DNA from: Paenibacillus sp. HB172176
Lineage (GTDB): Bacteria > Bacillota > Bacilli > Paenibacillales > Paenibacillaceae
Direction: 5' to 3'
Assembly (NCBI RefSeq): GCF_011947265.1
Contig: NZ_JAATHD010000003.1
Span: 372,001-436,000 of the forward strand
DNA: 64,000 nucleotides
Below are positions 34,666-43,965 of the stretch, in pieces (positions within the stretch are counted from its first letter, which is position 1; every line of letters begins with the position of its first letter). Below the pieces are notes generated by a model. It was not told the DNA's origin and did no database searches. It worked only from the letters and a program-made list of their open reading frames with translations. Both the position numbers and the translations under genes were made by a program.

Positions 34666-35220
34666 ATGACGGACGGTACAGAGATGCAATCATCCCATGG
34701 GTATCTGAGCGGATTTTTGCGTAAAATCGCGCAGGCAAGACCCGATCGCGATCATATATTATTTGTCTGCATAGGAACGGATAGATCCACGGGGGATTCC
34801 TTCGGTCCGATTATGGGTACATTGCTTAAGAAAGCAGGCTGGAAGCATGTGATTGGCTGCCTTGAGGAGCCGTGCGACGCCTATGCTGTCGAAGCGGCTC
34901 TGGCTGCCGCGCTGGAATTGCAGGAAAGCGGTAACCTGATCGTCATAGCCATCGACGCCTGCCTGGGGCCATCGGTCGGCGAATTTATCGTCTCCAAAGG
35001 CTCATTGCAGCCGGGAGCAGCGACGGGAAGACGACTGCCGCCAATCGGAGATTACAGTATTGCTGCGGTTGTGAATCAGAATGGGCCGAAAGCGTATATC
35101 AAGCTGCAGACCACTTCCTTGAACCATGTCTATCTTATGGCCAAGAAGCTCCTCCGACATATACAGGAGGCGTGGAGCATCTCATCATGCGGCATTGCCC
35201 GCACAGAGGAAAGAGGTTGA
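34666..35220 (+). CDS. yyaC: Spore protease YyaC-like protein
   Basis: 184 aa. The motif FVCIGTDRSTGDSFGP near residue 35 and the later VIAIDACLG match YyaC, which shares the fold of the germination protease Gpr and hydrogenase-maturation peptidases. In spore formers it is linked to sporulation. No signal or membrane segments. It lies four bases before a hydrolase gene and starts a run of four closely spaced genes. Confidence 0.85.
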   Translation: MTDGTEMQSSHGYLSGFLRKIAQARPDRDHILFVCIGTDRSTGDSFGPIMGTLLKKAGWKHVIGCLEEPCDAYAVEAALAAALELQESGNLIVIAIDACLGPSVGEFIVSKGSLQPGAATGRRLPPIGDYSIAAVVNQNGPKAYIKLQTTSLNHVYLMAKKLLRHIQEAWSISSCGIARTEERG

Positions 35221-35224
35221 TAGA

Positions 35225-36064
35225 ATGAACGATCAGCAAAGAAGCATATCGATTGCGAACGCGAGCATAAGTCTGGGCAGCGGATCGAAGCTTGCCTATT
35301 ATGATTCGGGGCCGGGCGACGCTTCCGTTGCTCCGCTCGTTCTTCTGCACGGCTATTGCGGGAGCTCGGCCTATTGGGAGATGGTCGTCGCGGAGCTTGC
35401 GACAAACCGAAGAATCATCGCGCCGGACGCGCGCGGACATGGTAGTAGCGACGCTCCGTCCGACGAAATCTACACGATGGAACGCTTCTCGGACGATTTG
35501 AACGAACTGCTGGGAAGATTGAATATAGATCAAGCTATCATTATGGGACATTCCTTGGGCGGCTATATCGCGCTTGCTTACGCCGAACGGCATAGCGGCG
35601 CTTTGGCGGGCTTCGGTCTCGTTCATTCCACTCCGCTGCCGGATAGCGACGAGGCGAAGGCGAATCGGGACAAGGCGGTCCAAGCTCTCGAAGAGAGGGG
35701 AATCGCTCCTTTCGTGGAGGGACTTCTTCCGAAGCTCTTCGCGCAGGATGGGATCGATCTGCATCAAGAGCAATTGTTCCGCGGCAAGGAAATCGGCTAC
35801 GGCACCTCGTTGCATGGCGCGATCGCAACCGCCAAAGGCATGAAGGAGAGAGAAAGCCGTGTTCATGTCGTGGAGGGGTTAAGCGTGCCTGTCTTGCTGG
35901 CGGCAGGCACGAAGGACGGCGTCATTCCCGTATCGAGCACTTTCGCCGCAAGCAACGGACGAACGACCAAAGCGGAGCTGCCTTCCGGTCACATGAGCAT
36001 GATGGAATGTCCGGATCGGCTTGTTCGGGCAATTCTGAGCTTCGTCCGCGAAGAGGAGGAGTGA
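35225..36064 (+). CDS. Alpha/beta-fold hydrolase
   Basis: 279 aa from the ATG at 35225, with AGAGG upstream. Signature HGYCGSSAYW (oxyanion region), DARGHGSSD, nucleophile GHSLGGYIAL, acid residue in AGTKDGVIP and His in PSGHMSMME form a complete triad. Cytosolic esterase/peptidase-like enzyme; the substrate cannot be read. Overlaps the next gene by GTGA. Confidence 0.85.
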   Translation: MNDQQRSISIANASISLGSGSKLAYYDSGPGDASVAPLVLLHGYCGSSAYWEMVVAELATNRRIIAPDARGHGSSDAPSDEIYTMERFSDDLNELLGRLNIDQAIIMGHSLGGYIALAYAERHSGALAGFGLVHSTPLPDSDEAKANRDKAVQALEERGIAPFVEGLLPKLFAQDGIDLHQEQLFRGKEIGYGTSLHGAIATAKGMKERESRVHVVEGLSVPVLLAAGTKDGVIPVSSTFAASNGRTTKAELPSGHMSMMECPDRLVRAILSFVREEEE

Positions 36065-36720
36065 TCGGCCTGTTTCAGAGAGATTATTTAGTGAGAATGA
36101 TTAACCAAATGACCGAAGCGATGGGACAGATCGTAGGACTGCGCAGGCAGATGAAGCAGGAAGAGGCTTTGCAGATCATCGACGATCTGCTCGACAAACG
36201 ATTTCGTCTCAGCGGCAGGCTGATTCGCTCCTTGTCCGAAGAGGAGCTTATCAAGGTTATGACGACAAACGGCTTGGTGGAAAGAGAGAATGTCGCGGCT
36301 ATCGCTTATTTGTTGAAGCAAGAGGCATTGCTGCGGCAGGATCTCGGGAAGGAAGCCGAGAGCTATGAGCTGCATGTGAGAGCGCTCAAGCTCTTCTTGG
36401 GCCTTGCTCTGCTGAAGGAGGAGCCGGAGCTGCTGTCGCTGCAGGAGCAGATTGAAGAGCAGCTTGAGCTTCTAAGCGCTTACGAGCTTCCCGCTCCGGC
36501 GAAGCGGCTCATTATGAGCTGGCATGAGGCTGAGGGCCATTATGATCAGATGGAGAATGTGCTGTACGAGCTTTACGAGGATCGCGCATGCACGAAGGGG
36601 GAGCTTGCGGCCGCGTATGAGAGATTGTTAAGGCTTGATGACGAGGCGTTGCTGGCTGGACGTCTGTCTCGCGACGAGGTGGAGGCAAGTCTTGCCGCGC
36701 TGACGGTGAAAGAGGCATAA
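36061..36720 (+). CDS. Helical protein of unknown function (DUF6483-like)
   Basis: 219 aa from a GTG at 36061 overlapping the previous stop; GAGGAG lies just before. All-helical, Leu/Glu-rich, starting FQRDYLVRMINQMTEAMGQI, the pattern of the DUF6483 family as far as I recall it. No catalytic motif. Its position in the yyaC-hydrolase-methyltransferase run suggests co-expression. Confidence 0.6.
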   Translation: MIGLFQRDYLVRMINQMTEAMGQIVGLRRQMKQEEALQIIDDLLDKRFRLSGRLIRSLSEEELIKVMTTNGLVERENVAAIAYLLKQEALLRQDLGKEAESYELHVRALKLFLGLALLKEEPELLSLQEQIEEQLELLSAYELPAPAKRLIMSWHEAEGHYDQMENVLYELYEDRACTKGELAAAYERLLRLDDEALLAGRLSRDEVEASLAALTVKEA

Positions 36721-36734
36721 GGAGTGTGCAAGGA

Positions 36735-37919
36735 ATGAAGGAAGAGAGCTGGCAACAGCTATTGGAAAGATGGATCGAGGAAGGCGCGTTCGTGCAAGCG
36801 ACGCTGAGCCAGCCGAGGAATAAAGGGAAAGAGACGGCTGCGAAGGTCGTAGTGCGGCCGGTTCTGCTTAAGAACGGTCTGCATTATCAGTTTGAATCGC
36901 ATTTCGCGAATAAGGCCTTTCACTTGAATGTAGAGGCGGCTCAGGCTGCGAGCCGCATGGCAGAGCTGATCAATCGCGATTACAAGCAAGCGTTGATGAA
37001 GAGCGAGGATAGGGATGTGCAGCTTCTGTTCAATAAGAAGGGCAAGGCGACTATGAAGGAGCTGAAGGCAAGCGGCGGCGCGCGGCAAGCGGAGCTTCAG
37101 CATAACCGGCCCAAGGAAAGGATGCTGGAAGAGGGCAAAGTCGTACCGTTTCTCGTCGAGCTTGGCATTATGACGCCTGAAGGCAAGGTATACGCCAGGA
37201 AGCAGGACAAATACAAGCAAATCAACCGATTTCTGGAGATGGTCTCGGATGTGCTTCACGCGCTTCCTCAGGACCGCGAGGTGACGATTGTCGATTTCGG
37301 CTGCGGCAAATCCTATTTGACCTTCGCGCTCTATCATTTGCTTGCGATTGAGCAAGGCCGCTCGATTCGCGTTATCGGACTCGATCTGAAGGCGGATGTT
37401 ATTGCCTTCTGTTCCGATCTTGCCGGGAAGCTGGGATTCTCGAAGCTGCAGTTTCTTGTTGGAGATATTGCGGAATACGAGGAATTGCATGAGGCCGATA
37501 TGGTCGTGACGCTTCATGCCTGCGATACGGCGACGGATGCCGCGCTTGCAAAGGCGATTAGCTGGGGCGCTTCGGTCATCCTGTCGGTTCCATGCTGTCA
37601 GCATGAGCTGTTCAGACAGGTGCAAAGCGAGGAATTGTCCCCGATTCTCTCGCACGGCTTGCTCAAGGAGAGATTCGCGGCGCTGGCTACAGACGCTGCC
37701 AGAGGCAGTCTGTTGGAAACGCTCGGTTATAAGGTTCAAATGCTGGAATTCGTTGACCCTGAGCATACGCCCAAAAATTTGCTCATTCGGGCGTTCATGT
37801 CCGGGAACAGCGAATTGTCCATGGGTAAATGGAAGGAGTACGAGTCCTACAGAGACTATCTCCATCTGTCTCCGGCACTAGAGAGGATGCTGCAAGACCG
37901 TTTGCCGCATCAGGCGTAG
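36735..37919 (+). CDS. Class I SAM-dependent methyltransferase (Methyltransf_32 type)
   Basis: 394 aa; ATG at 36735 with GGAG ten bases upstream. A ~170-aa N-terminal region is followed by the SAM domain: motif I TIVDFGCGKSYLTFALY, acidic GLDLKADVI, then GDIAEY and VVTLHACDTATD. The last two segments, including a SVPCCQHEL cysteine pair, are typical of the Methyltransf_32 family; some eukaryotic relatives act on RNA. Substrate unknown. Confidence 0.75.
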   Translation: MKEESWQQLLERWIEEGAFVQATLSQPRNKGKETAAKVVVRPVLLKNGLHYQFESHFANKAFHLNVEAAQAASRMAELINRDYKQALMKSEDRDVQLLFNKKGKATMKELKASGGARQAELQHNRPKERMLEEGKVVPFLVELGIMTPEGKVYARKQDKYKQINRFLEMVSDVLHALPQDREVTIVDFGCGKSYLTFALYHLLAIEQGRSIRVIGLDLKADVIAFCSDLAGKLGFSKLQFLVGDIAEYEELHEADMVVTLHACDTATDAALAKAISWGASVILSVPCCQHELFRQVQSEELSPILSHGLLKERFAALATDAARGSLLETLGYKVQMLEFVDPEHTPKNLLIRAFMSGNSELSMGKWKEYESYRDYLHLSPALERMLQDRLPHQA

Positions 37920-38012
37920 AGGCAGGCCCATCGCCAAAAATGCTAATTGTCGATAGGAACATCATTTGTTACAATGGAAGAAGATGGCTACCAAACGAAT
38001 GGGTGAACCTTA

Positions 38013-39701
38013 TTGGATTGGATAATATGGCTGGATTTCAGTATATTTTTGGTGCTTATAGGCTTGTTTCTCTATTTGTTCTCATCAAGCTCAATTACAT
38101 TATTGCACCGAATTTACATGTTTCTGCATGTCGTGTTTATGCTGTGGCCCTTGTTCCAGTTCGCCTCGCAAACGACGGCTCAGCTTTCTTATAGGCTCTT
38201 CTACCTATCAGCCTCCTATGCAGGATTATCTCTGCTCGGATTGGGCTGGTTCGTGTTTGTTCTGTTTCTTACGGGGCAATCCTATTATATTCACAAGGGC
38301 AGGTTATTCATTCTATCGATTCCGGCCGTGCTCTCCGTCATCTGCGTAATATGGAATCCGCATGGACTTTTCCTCTCGATTCAAGCTCAGAACATGCCTT
38401 CGGAGCAGCTAAGAGAAGGTCCCTTGTACTGGGTCATGATCATTCAATTGATTGCGTATTCCGTGGCGTCCTACATTATTCTGTTGTTCAAGCTGAAGAG
38501 GAAGGACGAATCGCTGCGTCAGCGCAAAATGGCCAAGACCGCATTGAACAGCTTGTTTCTGCTATCCTTCTTCGCGTTTGCCGACCTATTCATCAATGTG
38601 TCGTATGTGTATCATTTCTCCAGATATATTCCGTTAATCTCTGTCGGAATGGCGTGTTCAGCCACATATATTGTATATGCGATCAGCAGGAACCGCGTTT
38701 TTGATATTATCCAGATCGTCCAGCGCGATGTTATGAACACGATGTCGATGGGCATCATAGTGCTCGATGAAAACAACACCGTCATAGAAGTGAACAAAGT
38801 GATCAAACCGTTCATTCGCGTGAAGCTTGGCGATGTATTTACTCCATCCGCAGTCGTGGGGCAATTCAAAAGCGAAGCGACGAAGCAACTGCTCGACTTC
38901 TTCGAGGCCCAGGCGGAGCATCCGCTGGAGCGGCTTGAGATTGAGCTTCAACTGGAGCTCAATCATATTCGCCACGTGATTATGCAATCGGCGCCAATCC
39001 TTAATCAGAAGAAGCGGATTGTGGGCAGAGTGTTGACCTTCCAGAATGTAACGGAGCTTCGGATGCTGCTGGAGGAAACGAATATTCAGAACGAGCTGCT
39101 TCAGGAGCGCAATCAGGAGCTGTTGATCGTTCAAGACGAATTGTTCCAAGCCAACAAGAAGCTTGAGTATATGGCGATTACGGACGGCTTGACCGGCTGC
39201 TTCAATCGCAGATATTTGCTCCAACAGCTCGAAGAAGAGATCGTTACGAATGTCCGACATCAAATTCCATTCTCCATCTTTATTTTTGACCTCGACCACT
39301 TTAAGCAAATCAATGATAAGCACGGACATCTCGTAGGCGATGAGGTTTTATGCAGCACGGTTGAGGCGGTGCGAAGCAAGCTGCGTTTGACCGATGTGCT
39401 GGCGAGATTCGGCGGCGAGGAATTTACGGTATATCTCCCTCATACGAATCGTGAACAGGCGGATTTGATTGCCGAGCAAGTGAAAATTGCGGTCGAGCAT
39501 AATTCTGTACCGACCGGCGCGGGGGATTCGACCGTTTCCGTGACGATCTCGATGGGCACGATCACGGTGGATCGTTTTGACATGACGAATTTGACTTATC
39601 CGAAAGCCTATCTCAAAGGTTTGATGGCGCAAGCCGATGCGGCGCTCTACGAAGCAAAGTATAATGGACGGAATCAAATTGTGAAGCATAAGCTCGCATG
39701 A
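38013..39701 (+). CDS. Membrane diguanylate cyclase (GGDEF)
   Basis: 562 aa from a TTG at 38013, with GGGTGA upstream. Seven or so membrane spans in the first ~225 residues, like the 7TM/LytS-type input, then a PAS-like segment, a coiled linker and a GGDEF domain. The active site reads RFGGEEF, a functional variant, and the product is cyclic di-GMP. The next gene encodes an HD-GYP protein, so synthesis and sensing or breakdown are encoded together. Confidence 0.85.
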   Translation: MDWIIWLDFSIFLVLIGLFLYLFSSSSITLLHRIYMFLHVVFMLWPLFQFASQTTAQLSYRLFYLSASYAGLSLLGLGWFVFVLFLTGQSYYIHKGRLFILSIPAVLSVICVIWNPHGLFLSIQAQNMPSEQLREGPLYWVMIIQLIAYSVASYIILLFKLKRKDESLRQRKMAKTALNSLFLLSFFAFADLFINVSYVYHFSRYIPLISVGMACSATYIVYAISRNRVFDIIQIVQRDVMNTMSMGIIVLDENNTVIEVNKVIKPFIRVKLGDVFTPSAVVGQFKSEATKQLLDFFEAQAEHPLERLEIELQLELNHIRHVIMQSAPILNQKKRIVGRVLTFQNVTELRMLLEETNIQNELLQERNQELLIVQDELFQANKKLEYMAITDGLTGCFNRRYLLQQLEEEIVTNVRHQIPFSIFIFDLDHFKQINDKHGHLVGDEVLCSTVEAVRSKLRLTDVLARFGGEEFTVYLPHTNREQADLIAEQVKIAVEHNSVPTGAGDSTVSVTISMGTITVDRFDMTNLTYPKAYLKGLMAQADAALYEAKYNGRNQIVKHKLA

Positions 39702-39815
39702 TCATGAATAGCAACCTGCCGATGAATCTGCTAATATAAGAATGCGTGACATTCATTGACCTATGAATATATAGGAGAACACATAGCAGTTATGGTTAAA
39801 AGGCGGGAGCAATCT

Positions 39816-40898
39816 ATGAGAAAAGTTCAACTGGAATTAGTCAAGCCTGGCGATAAAGTAGCGAGGCCCGTATTCCAAGATAATGGGAATATCCTGTTAG
39901 GAGAAGGCGTTGAACTGAATGAAAGATATATTGATCGCTTGTTGCAGATAGGAATCGATTTCTTATATATTGAAGACGGGGCCACCGTCGATATTATTCC
40001 CGAAGAGACGATTCGGGACGAGACGCGCAAGAAATCGGTGGGCATCATCTACGATACGATGAACGCGTTCAAGAATGAGGACCTGTCGAAGAACAAGACG
40101 ATCGCGCCGGATATCGGACGCAGCTTTCGAGCAGTATTCGGCAGTATTATGCAGGACTTGTCGACAAGGCCGAATGTGCTGGTCAATTTGTCGAGCATTC
40201 ACTCGATGGAAGGTTACTTGTTCCAGCATTCGTTCAACGTGGCCGTGCTTGCCGGCATTATGGGCATTGCCAAGGGCTTCAATCGGTATCAGCTTGAAGA
40301 ATTGGGCATCGGAGCGCTGTTGTTCGATATCGGCATGACGAAGCTTCCTGCATCGATGCTGACGCATAAAGGAAGATATTCCGCAGAACAGCTAAGCTTG
40401 CTGCACAAACATCCGATGGACGGTTTTCAAATTTTGCGAAAGTATCACGATATCTCGATCGTGTCGGCGCATTGCGCGCTGCAGCATCATGAGAGGTACA
40501 ACGGCAGCGGTTATCCGCGCGGCTTGAAGAAGGACGAAATCCATATCTACGCCCAGATTGTCGGATTGGCGGATACTTACGACGCGCTGGTTTCCCCCAG
40601 ACCGCATCGCAAGCGGTACACAACAAGCGAAGCCATTGAATTTTTGTTCGCGGCAGGGGGGACCTTCTTCGATCTGGAGCTGATCAAGCTGTTCTGCAGC
40701 CATATATCAATCTACCCGGTGTCGACGACTCTGCTGCTCAGCACGGGCCAAACCGTGGTCGTCACCTCCAATACCGATCTTGCCGTACATCGGCCTCGAG
40801 TTCGGGTTATTAAGGAAGCGGATGGCAAAGCGCCTCATTCGCCATATGAGATCGAGCTTAAGAATGAGCTGCATATTACGATCGTTAAAGAATTATAG
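39816..40898 (+). CDS. HD-GYP domain protein with altered HD motif
   Basis: 360 aa; ATG at 39816 with GGCGGGAG upstream. The N-terminal ~110 residues are an accessory domain. The HD-GYP region follows: HSFNVAVLAGIM, then LLFDIGMTKLP where HDIGK is expected (His replaced by Phe, Lys by Met), HKHPMDGFQIL, HHERYNGSGYPRGL (GYP intact) and VGLADTYDAL. Loss of the metal-binding His may abolish c-di-GMP hydrolysis and leave a receptor. Encoded 114 bases after a GGDEF cyclase. Confidence 0.8.
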   Translation: MRKVQLELVKPGDKVARPVFQDNGNILLGEGVELNERYIDRLLQIGIDFLYIEDGATVDIIPEETIRDETRKKSVGIIYDTMNAFKNEDLSKNKTIAPDIGRSFRAVFGSIMQDLSTRPNVLVNLSSIHSMEGYLFQHSFNVAVLAGIMGIAKGFNRYQLEELGIGALLFDIGMTKLPASMLTHKGRYSAEQLSLLHKHPMDGFQILRKYHDISIVSAHCALQHHERYNGSGYPRGLKKDEIHIYAQIVGLADTYDALVSPRPHRKRYTTSEAIEFLFAAGGTFFDLELIKLFCSHISIYPVSTTLLLSTGQTVVVTSNTDLAVHRPRVRVIKEADGKAPHSPYEIELKNELHITIVKEL

Positions 40899-40906
40899 AT
40901 GGGCTT

Positions 40907-40953
40907 GAAATCTCCTTTGTTCCTGATTTTGTTAGGAACGAGGGATTTTTTTT
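40907..40953 (+). terminator. Terminator after the HD-GYP gene
   Basis: Imperfect stem around TTGTTCCT (40917-40924) and AGGAACGA (40934-40941), followed by an eight-T run. Confidence 0.72.
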
Positions 40954-41038
40954 GGCGCGCTTCTGCTTTGATATCCGGCGGGATTAGGTTAAAATGATGG
41001 AAATAAGAAGATAGGCTACGATGAAGGAGATTCAGCCC

Positions 41039-42142
41039 ATGGATGAATTCAAACGCATTCGTTATTGGACAGAGGGGGGGCGGACTCCTGAGCGCGAAGA
41101 GGAGCTTGGCGTAATCGTCGGCATTGGCGATGACGCCGCCATCGTCGATTGGAGGCGCGCTTCAGCAGAATGGAGCGGCGGGCAGCGGCTCATCATGACG
41201 GTCGATACGATGGTGGAGACCGTTCACTTCAACGAGAAGACAATGCGCGACGAGGATGTGGGCTATAAAGCATTGGCTGCTTGCGTCAGCGACATTGCCG
41301 CCATGGGCGGCAGGCCGTTGCATGCTTTGGTCGCCGTCAGTCAGCCGCCCTCCTATTCTCCCGAGCGGATGAGAAGGGTATACGATGGACTCCATGATTG
41401 CGCAAAGCGATATGGCATTGCCATTGTGGGAGGAGATACGACGGCTTCGCCGCAGCATATGGTCATCAGCGTTACTTTGACAGGCTGTGTGGAGGAAGGC
41501 GGGGAGCTGCTTCGGTCGGGCGCGAAAGCAGGAGACGCGATATTCGTGACAGGCGAAGCAGGCATGTCGGCTGCCGGCTTGCAGCTGCTGCAGGAAGGTC
41601 TCCGGGGTAAGAAGTCCAATGAGGATCTAATGGCCTCTTATGAAGAGCTTGTTGCTGCGCATAGACGACCGAAGCCGTCTCTCAAAGCCGCGGAATTGCT
41701 GCGTGCGCTTGCTTGCTGCCATGCTTTGAATGATGTCAGCGACGGCCTTGCCAGCGAAGCATGGGAAATTGCGGAGGCGTCGGGCGTAAGAATGATCGTG
41801 CGCGAAGGCATGCTGCCAATTAATGAGGATGTGAGCAGGTACGCCTCCGCCAGCAATGTCGATCCGCTGGAATGGATCCTCTATGGCGGAGAGGATTATA
41901 TGCTGATCGGGACCATGGCTGCAAGCAAGCTGGAGGAGGCTCGTCTCCTCTTTCTCGCGGAGGGCGTTCCCTTCTACTGCATTGGCTTTGTGGAAGAAGG
42001 AGAGCCGTCTGTGGAGCTGCTGCGAGAAGACGTTGAAGGAGATGGACAACTCTCCGTTCAAGCTCCGCAATTTGCAGAAGTCTCTATCGCGGATCTCGGC
42101 ACAATTCAATTGAAGCGAGGCTACAACCATTTTGAGAGATGA
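41039..42142 (+). CDS. thiL: Thiamine-monophosphate kinase
   Basis: 367 aa from the ATG at 41039, with GAAGGAG ten bases upstream (an ATG at 41021 overlaps that site). Makes thiamine diphosphate from thiamine monophosphate and ATP. AIR-synthase-like fold with GIGDDAAIVD, TVDTMVETVHF, and DIAAMGGRP metal/ATP segments, plus DVSDGL. First gene of the conserved block thiL-tsaE-tsaB-rimI-tsaD. Confidence 0.94.
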   Translation: MDEFKRIRYWTEGGRTPEREEELGVIVGIGDDAAIVDWRRASAEWSGGQRLIMTVDTMVETVHFNEKTMRDEDVGYKALAACVSDIAAMGGRPLHALVAVSQPPSYSPERMRRVYDGLHDCAKRYGIAIVGGDTTASPQHMVISVTLTGCVEEGGELLRSGAKAGDAIFVTGEAGMSAAGLQLLQEGLRGKKSNEDLMASYEELVAAHRRPKPSLKAAELLRALACCHALNDVSDGLASEAWEIAEASGVRMIVREGMLPINEDVSRYASASNVDPLEWILYGGEDYMLIGTMAASKLEEARLLFLAEGVPFYCIGFVEEGEPSVELLREDVEGDGQLSVQAPQFAEVSIADLGTIQLKRGYNHFER

Positions 42143-42161
42143 ACGGGAGAACGAAAAGAGT

Positions 42162-42653
42162 ATGGAACAAAGAACGGTAACGGCAGAAATCAATGTGCGA
42201 TCGATTCAGGATACAGCTAGTTTGGCGGAATGGCTGGCTTCCCGCGCTTTTCCCGGCGCGCTCCTTGCGCTGGACGGAGATCTCGGCGCCGGCAAGACAA
42301 CCTTATCGCAGGCTTTCGCGGCTGCGTTAGGCGTTCCGGGTATCGTGAACAGCCCTACCTTTACCATTATTAAGGAATATAGAGGAAGCTCGCTTCCTCT
42401 CTATCATATGGATGTTTATCGTGTAACTCTCGAGGAGGCCGACGAACTCGGACTGGATGAATATTTCTACGGCGAGGGCGTGACAATTGTCGAATGGGCA
42501 AGCATTATTGATGAGCTGCTGCCCCCTCAGCGCTTGGACATTTACATCGAGCATATGGGGGGGGAGCTAAGAAGGATACGTCTTGCGGGATCAGGCGAGC
42601 CCTATGCTGAATGGTGCGAGGAATGGAACAGGATGGGAGCGACAACGAAATGA
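42162..42653 (+). CDS. tsaE: tRNA t6A synthesis ATPase TsaE
   Basis: 163 aa; ATG at 42162 behind AAAAGAG. Walker A GDLGAGKTTLSQ, the NSPTF switch, and HMDVYRV are the TsaE signatures. It energises the TsaB-TsaD complex that adds threonylcarbamoyl to A37 of ANN-decoding tRNAs. Stop overlaps the tsaB start (ATGA). Confidence 0.95.
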   Translation: MEQRTVTAEINVRSIQDTASLAEWLASRAFPGALLALDGDLGAGKTTLSQAFAAALGVPGIVNSPTFTIIKEYRGSSLPLYHMDVYRVTLEEADELGLDEYFYGEGVTIVEWASIIDELLPPQRLDIYIEHMGGELRRIRLAGSGEPYAEWCEEWNRMGATTK

Positions 42654-43471
42654 ATAATCGGAATCAAGGGACGGGTCTGAGTATTATCGCGCTCGATACA
42701 TCGACGGCTGCGATGGCTGCGGCAATCGTTCGCGAAGGAGAGCTGCTTGGAGAAATCAGTTCGCTTGCGGAGCGGAATCACTCCGTTCATGTGGTTACTC
42801 ATATGAAGAAGCTGCTCCAGGATGCGGGAATGACAAGAGAGTCGCTGGACGCAATCGTAGTGGGAAACGGTCCAGGTTCGTATACGGGCATGAGGATAGC
42901 GGTTACGGCCGCCAAGACATTGGCGTGGGCGTGGAAGAAGCCTCTGGCAGCTGTCTCGAGTCTGGAGGCTGTTGCATATGGCGCATGGAACAGAGGCATG
43001 GAGCTCGCGCAGAATAGAGCTTCTCTGGATTCGACTGAGCACTGGATTATTCCGATCATGGACGCGAGGCGGGGACAAGTGTATTGCGGTATGTTCACCC
43101 GTAATGACCGCGAAGGATGGAAGCGCCGGCTGGAGGATGGAGTTCGGCTGATGGAGCCATTCGTAGACTGGCTTGCCCGGGAGTTGAAGGATCGGAAGGA
43201 GCTCGGCAGGCTCAAAATTTGGCTTGTCGGCGACCTGAGCTTGCATATGGAATCGGCGAAACGACTGAAGACGACGGCCGACGAAGCGAATGTCGAAGCC
43301 GAGTTGTATCCCTATGTGCTTGAAGGGCGTTATCTGGCCGAGCTGGGGGAGCGGAAGCTCGAGCGTGAGCAGACCGAGGATGCTCATATCTTAGTGCCCA
43401 ATTATACGCAATTGACTGAAGCGGAAGTCAAGCTGAAGGAGAAGCAGACGGCAGGAGGCAATGAAGCATGA
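42650..43471 (+). CDS. tsaB: tRNA t6A synthesis protein TsaB
   Basis: 273 aa, start overlapping tsaE. ASKHA fold with ALDTSTAAMAAAI near the N-terminus and GNGPGSYTGMRI near residue 75. A non-catalytic partner of TsaD. It overlaps rimI by four bases. Confidence 0.94.
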   Translation: MNNRNQGTGLSIIALDTSTAAMAAAIVREGELLGEISSLAERNHSVHVVTHMKKLLQDAGMTRESLDAIVVGNGPGSYTGMRIAVTAAKTLAWAWKKPLAAVSSLEAVAYGAWNRGMELAQNRASLDSTEHWIIPIMDARRGQVYCGMFTRNDREGWKRRLEDGVRLMEPFVDWLARELKDRKELGRLKIWLVGDLSLHMESAKRLKTTADEANVEAELYPYVLEGRYLAELGERKLEREQTEDAHILVPNYTQLTEAEVKLKEKQTAGGNEA

Positions 43472-43965
43472 TGATGGAGATGGACAAGCTGATCTTCAGA
43501 TCGATGGAGCTTCGAGACATTCCCGCCGTAGTCGCTATCGAGCATGAAGCGTTCAGCTCTCCCTGGACAAGCGAAGCCTTCGAGAACGAATTGAACAATA
43601 ATATGTTCGCAAGATATATGGTTGTGGAATATCGCGGGGAATTGATTGGCTATGGCGGCATGTGGGTCATAATGGATGAAGCGCATATGACGAATATTGC
43701 CGTGCGCCGGGATGTTCGCGGCATGGGCCTCGGCAATAAGCTCATCGAGCAGTTGCAGCGCACCGCCGTTTTCTTCGGGGCGGCAAGAATGACGCTTGAG
43801 GTCAGGGTCTCGAACGGCCATGCCCAGCGTTTGTACCGCAAGCATGGCTTCCAGGATTCCGGTCTTCGACCAGGCTATTATTCCGACAATAACGAGGATG
43901 CCCTTATCATGTGGGCGGAGCTGGACGCTGAGCACTGGAAGACGGGGGGAATCGACAATGAATAG
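43468..43965 (+). CDS. rimI: Ribosomal protein S18 alanine N-acetyltransferase
   Basis: 165 aa GNAT protein. The acetyl-CoA pyrophosphate loop is RDVRGMGLGNKL, with the N-terminal FSSPWT and the C-terminal LYRKHGFQDSG typical of RimI. Overlaps both neighbours, so translation is coupled. Position between tsaB and tsaD is the usual one in Bacillales. Confidence 0.92.
   Translation: MMMEMDKLIFRSMELRDIPAVVAIEHEAFSSPWTSEAFENELNNNMFARYMVVEYRGELIGYGGMWVIMDEAHMTNIAVRRDVRGMGLGNKLIEQLQRTAVFFGAARMTLEVRVSNGHAQRLYRKHGFQDSGLRPGYYSDNNEDALIMWAELDAEHWKTGGIDNE

Noticed and set aside
40954-41038. TPP riboswitch before thiL
   Set aside because: The gap is too short and shows no thi-box sequence such as CTGAGA or ACCTGA.
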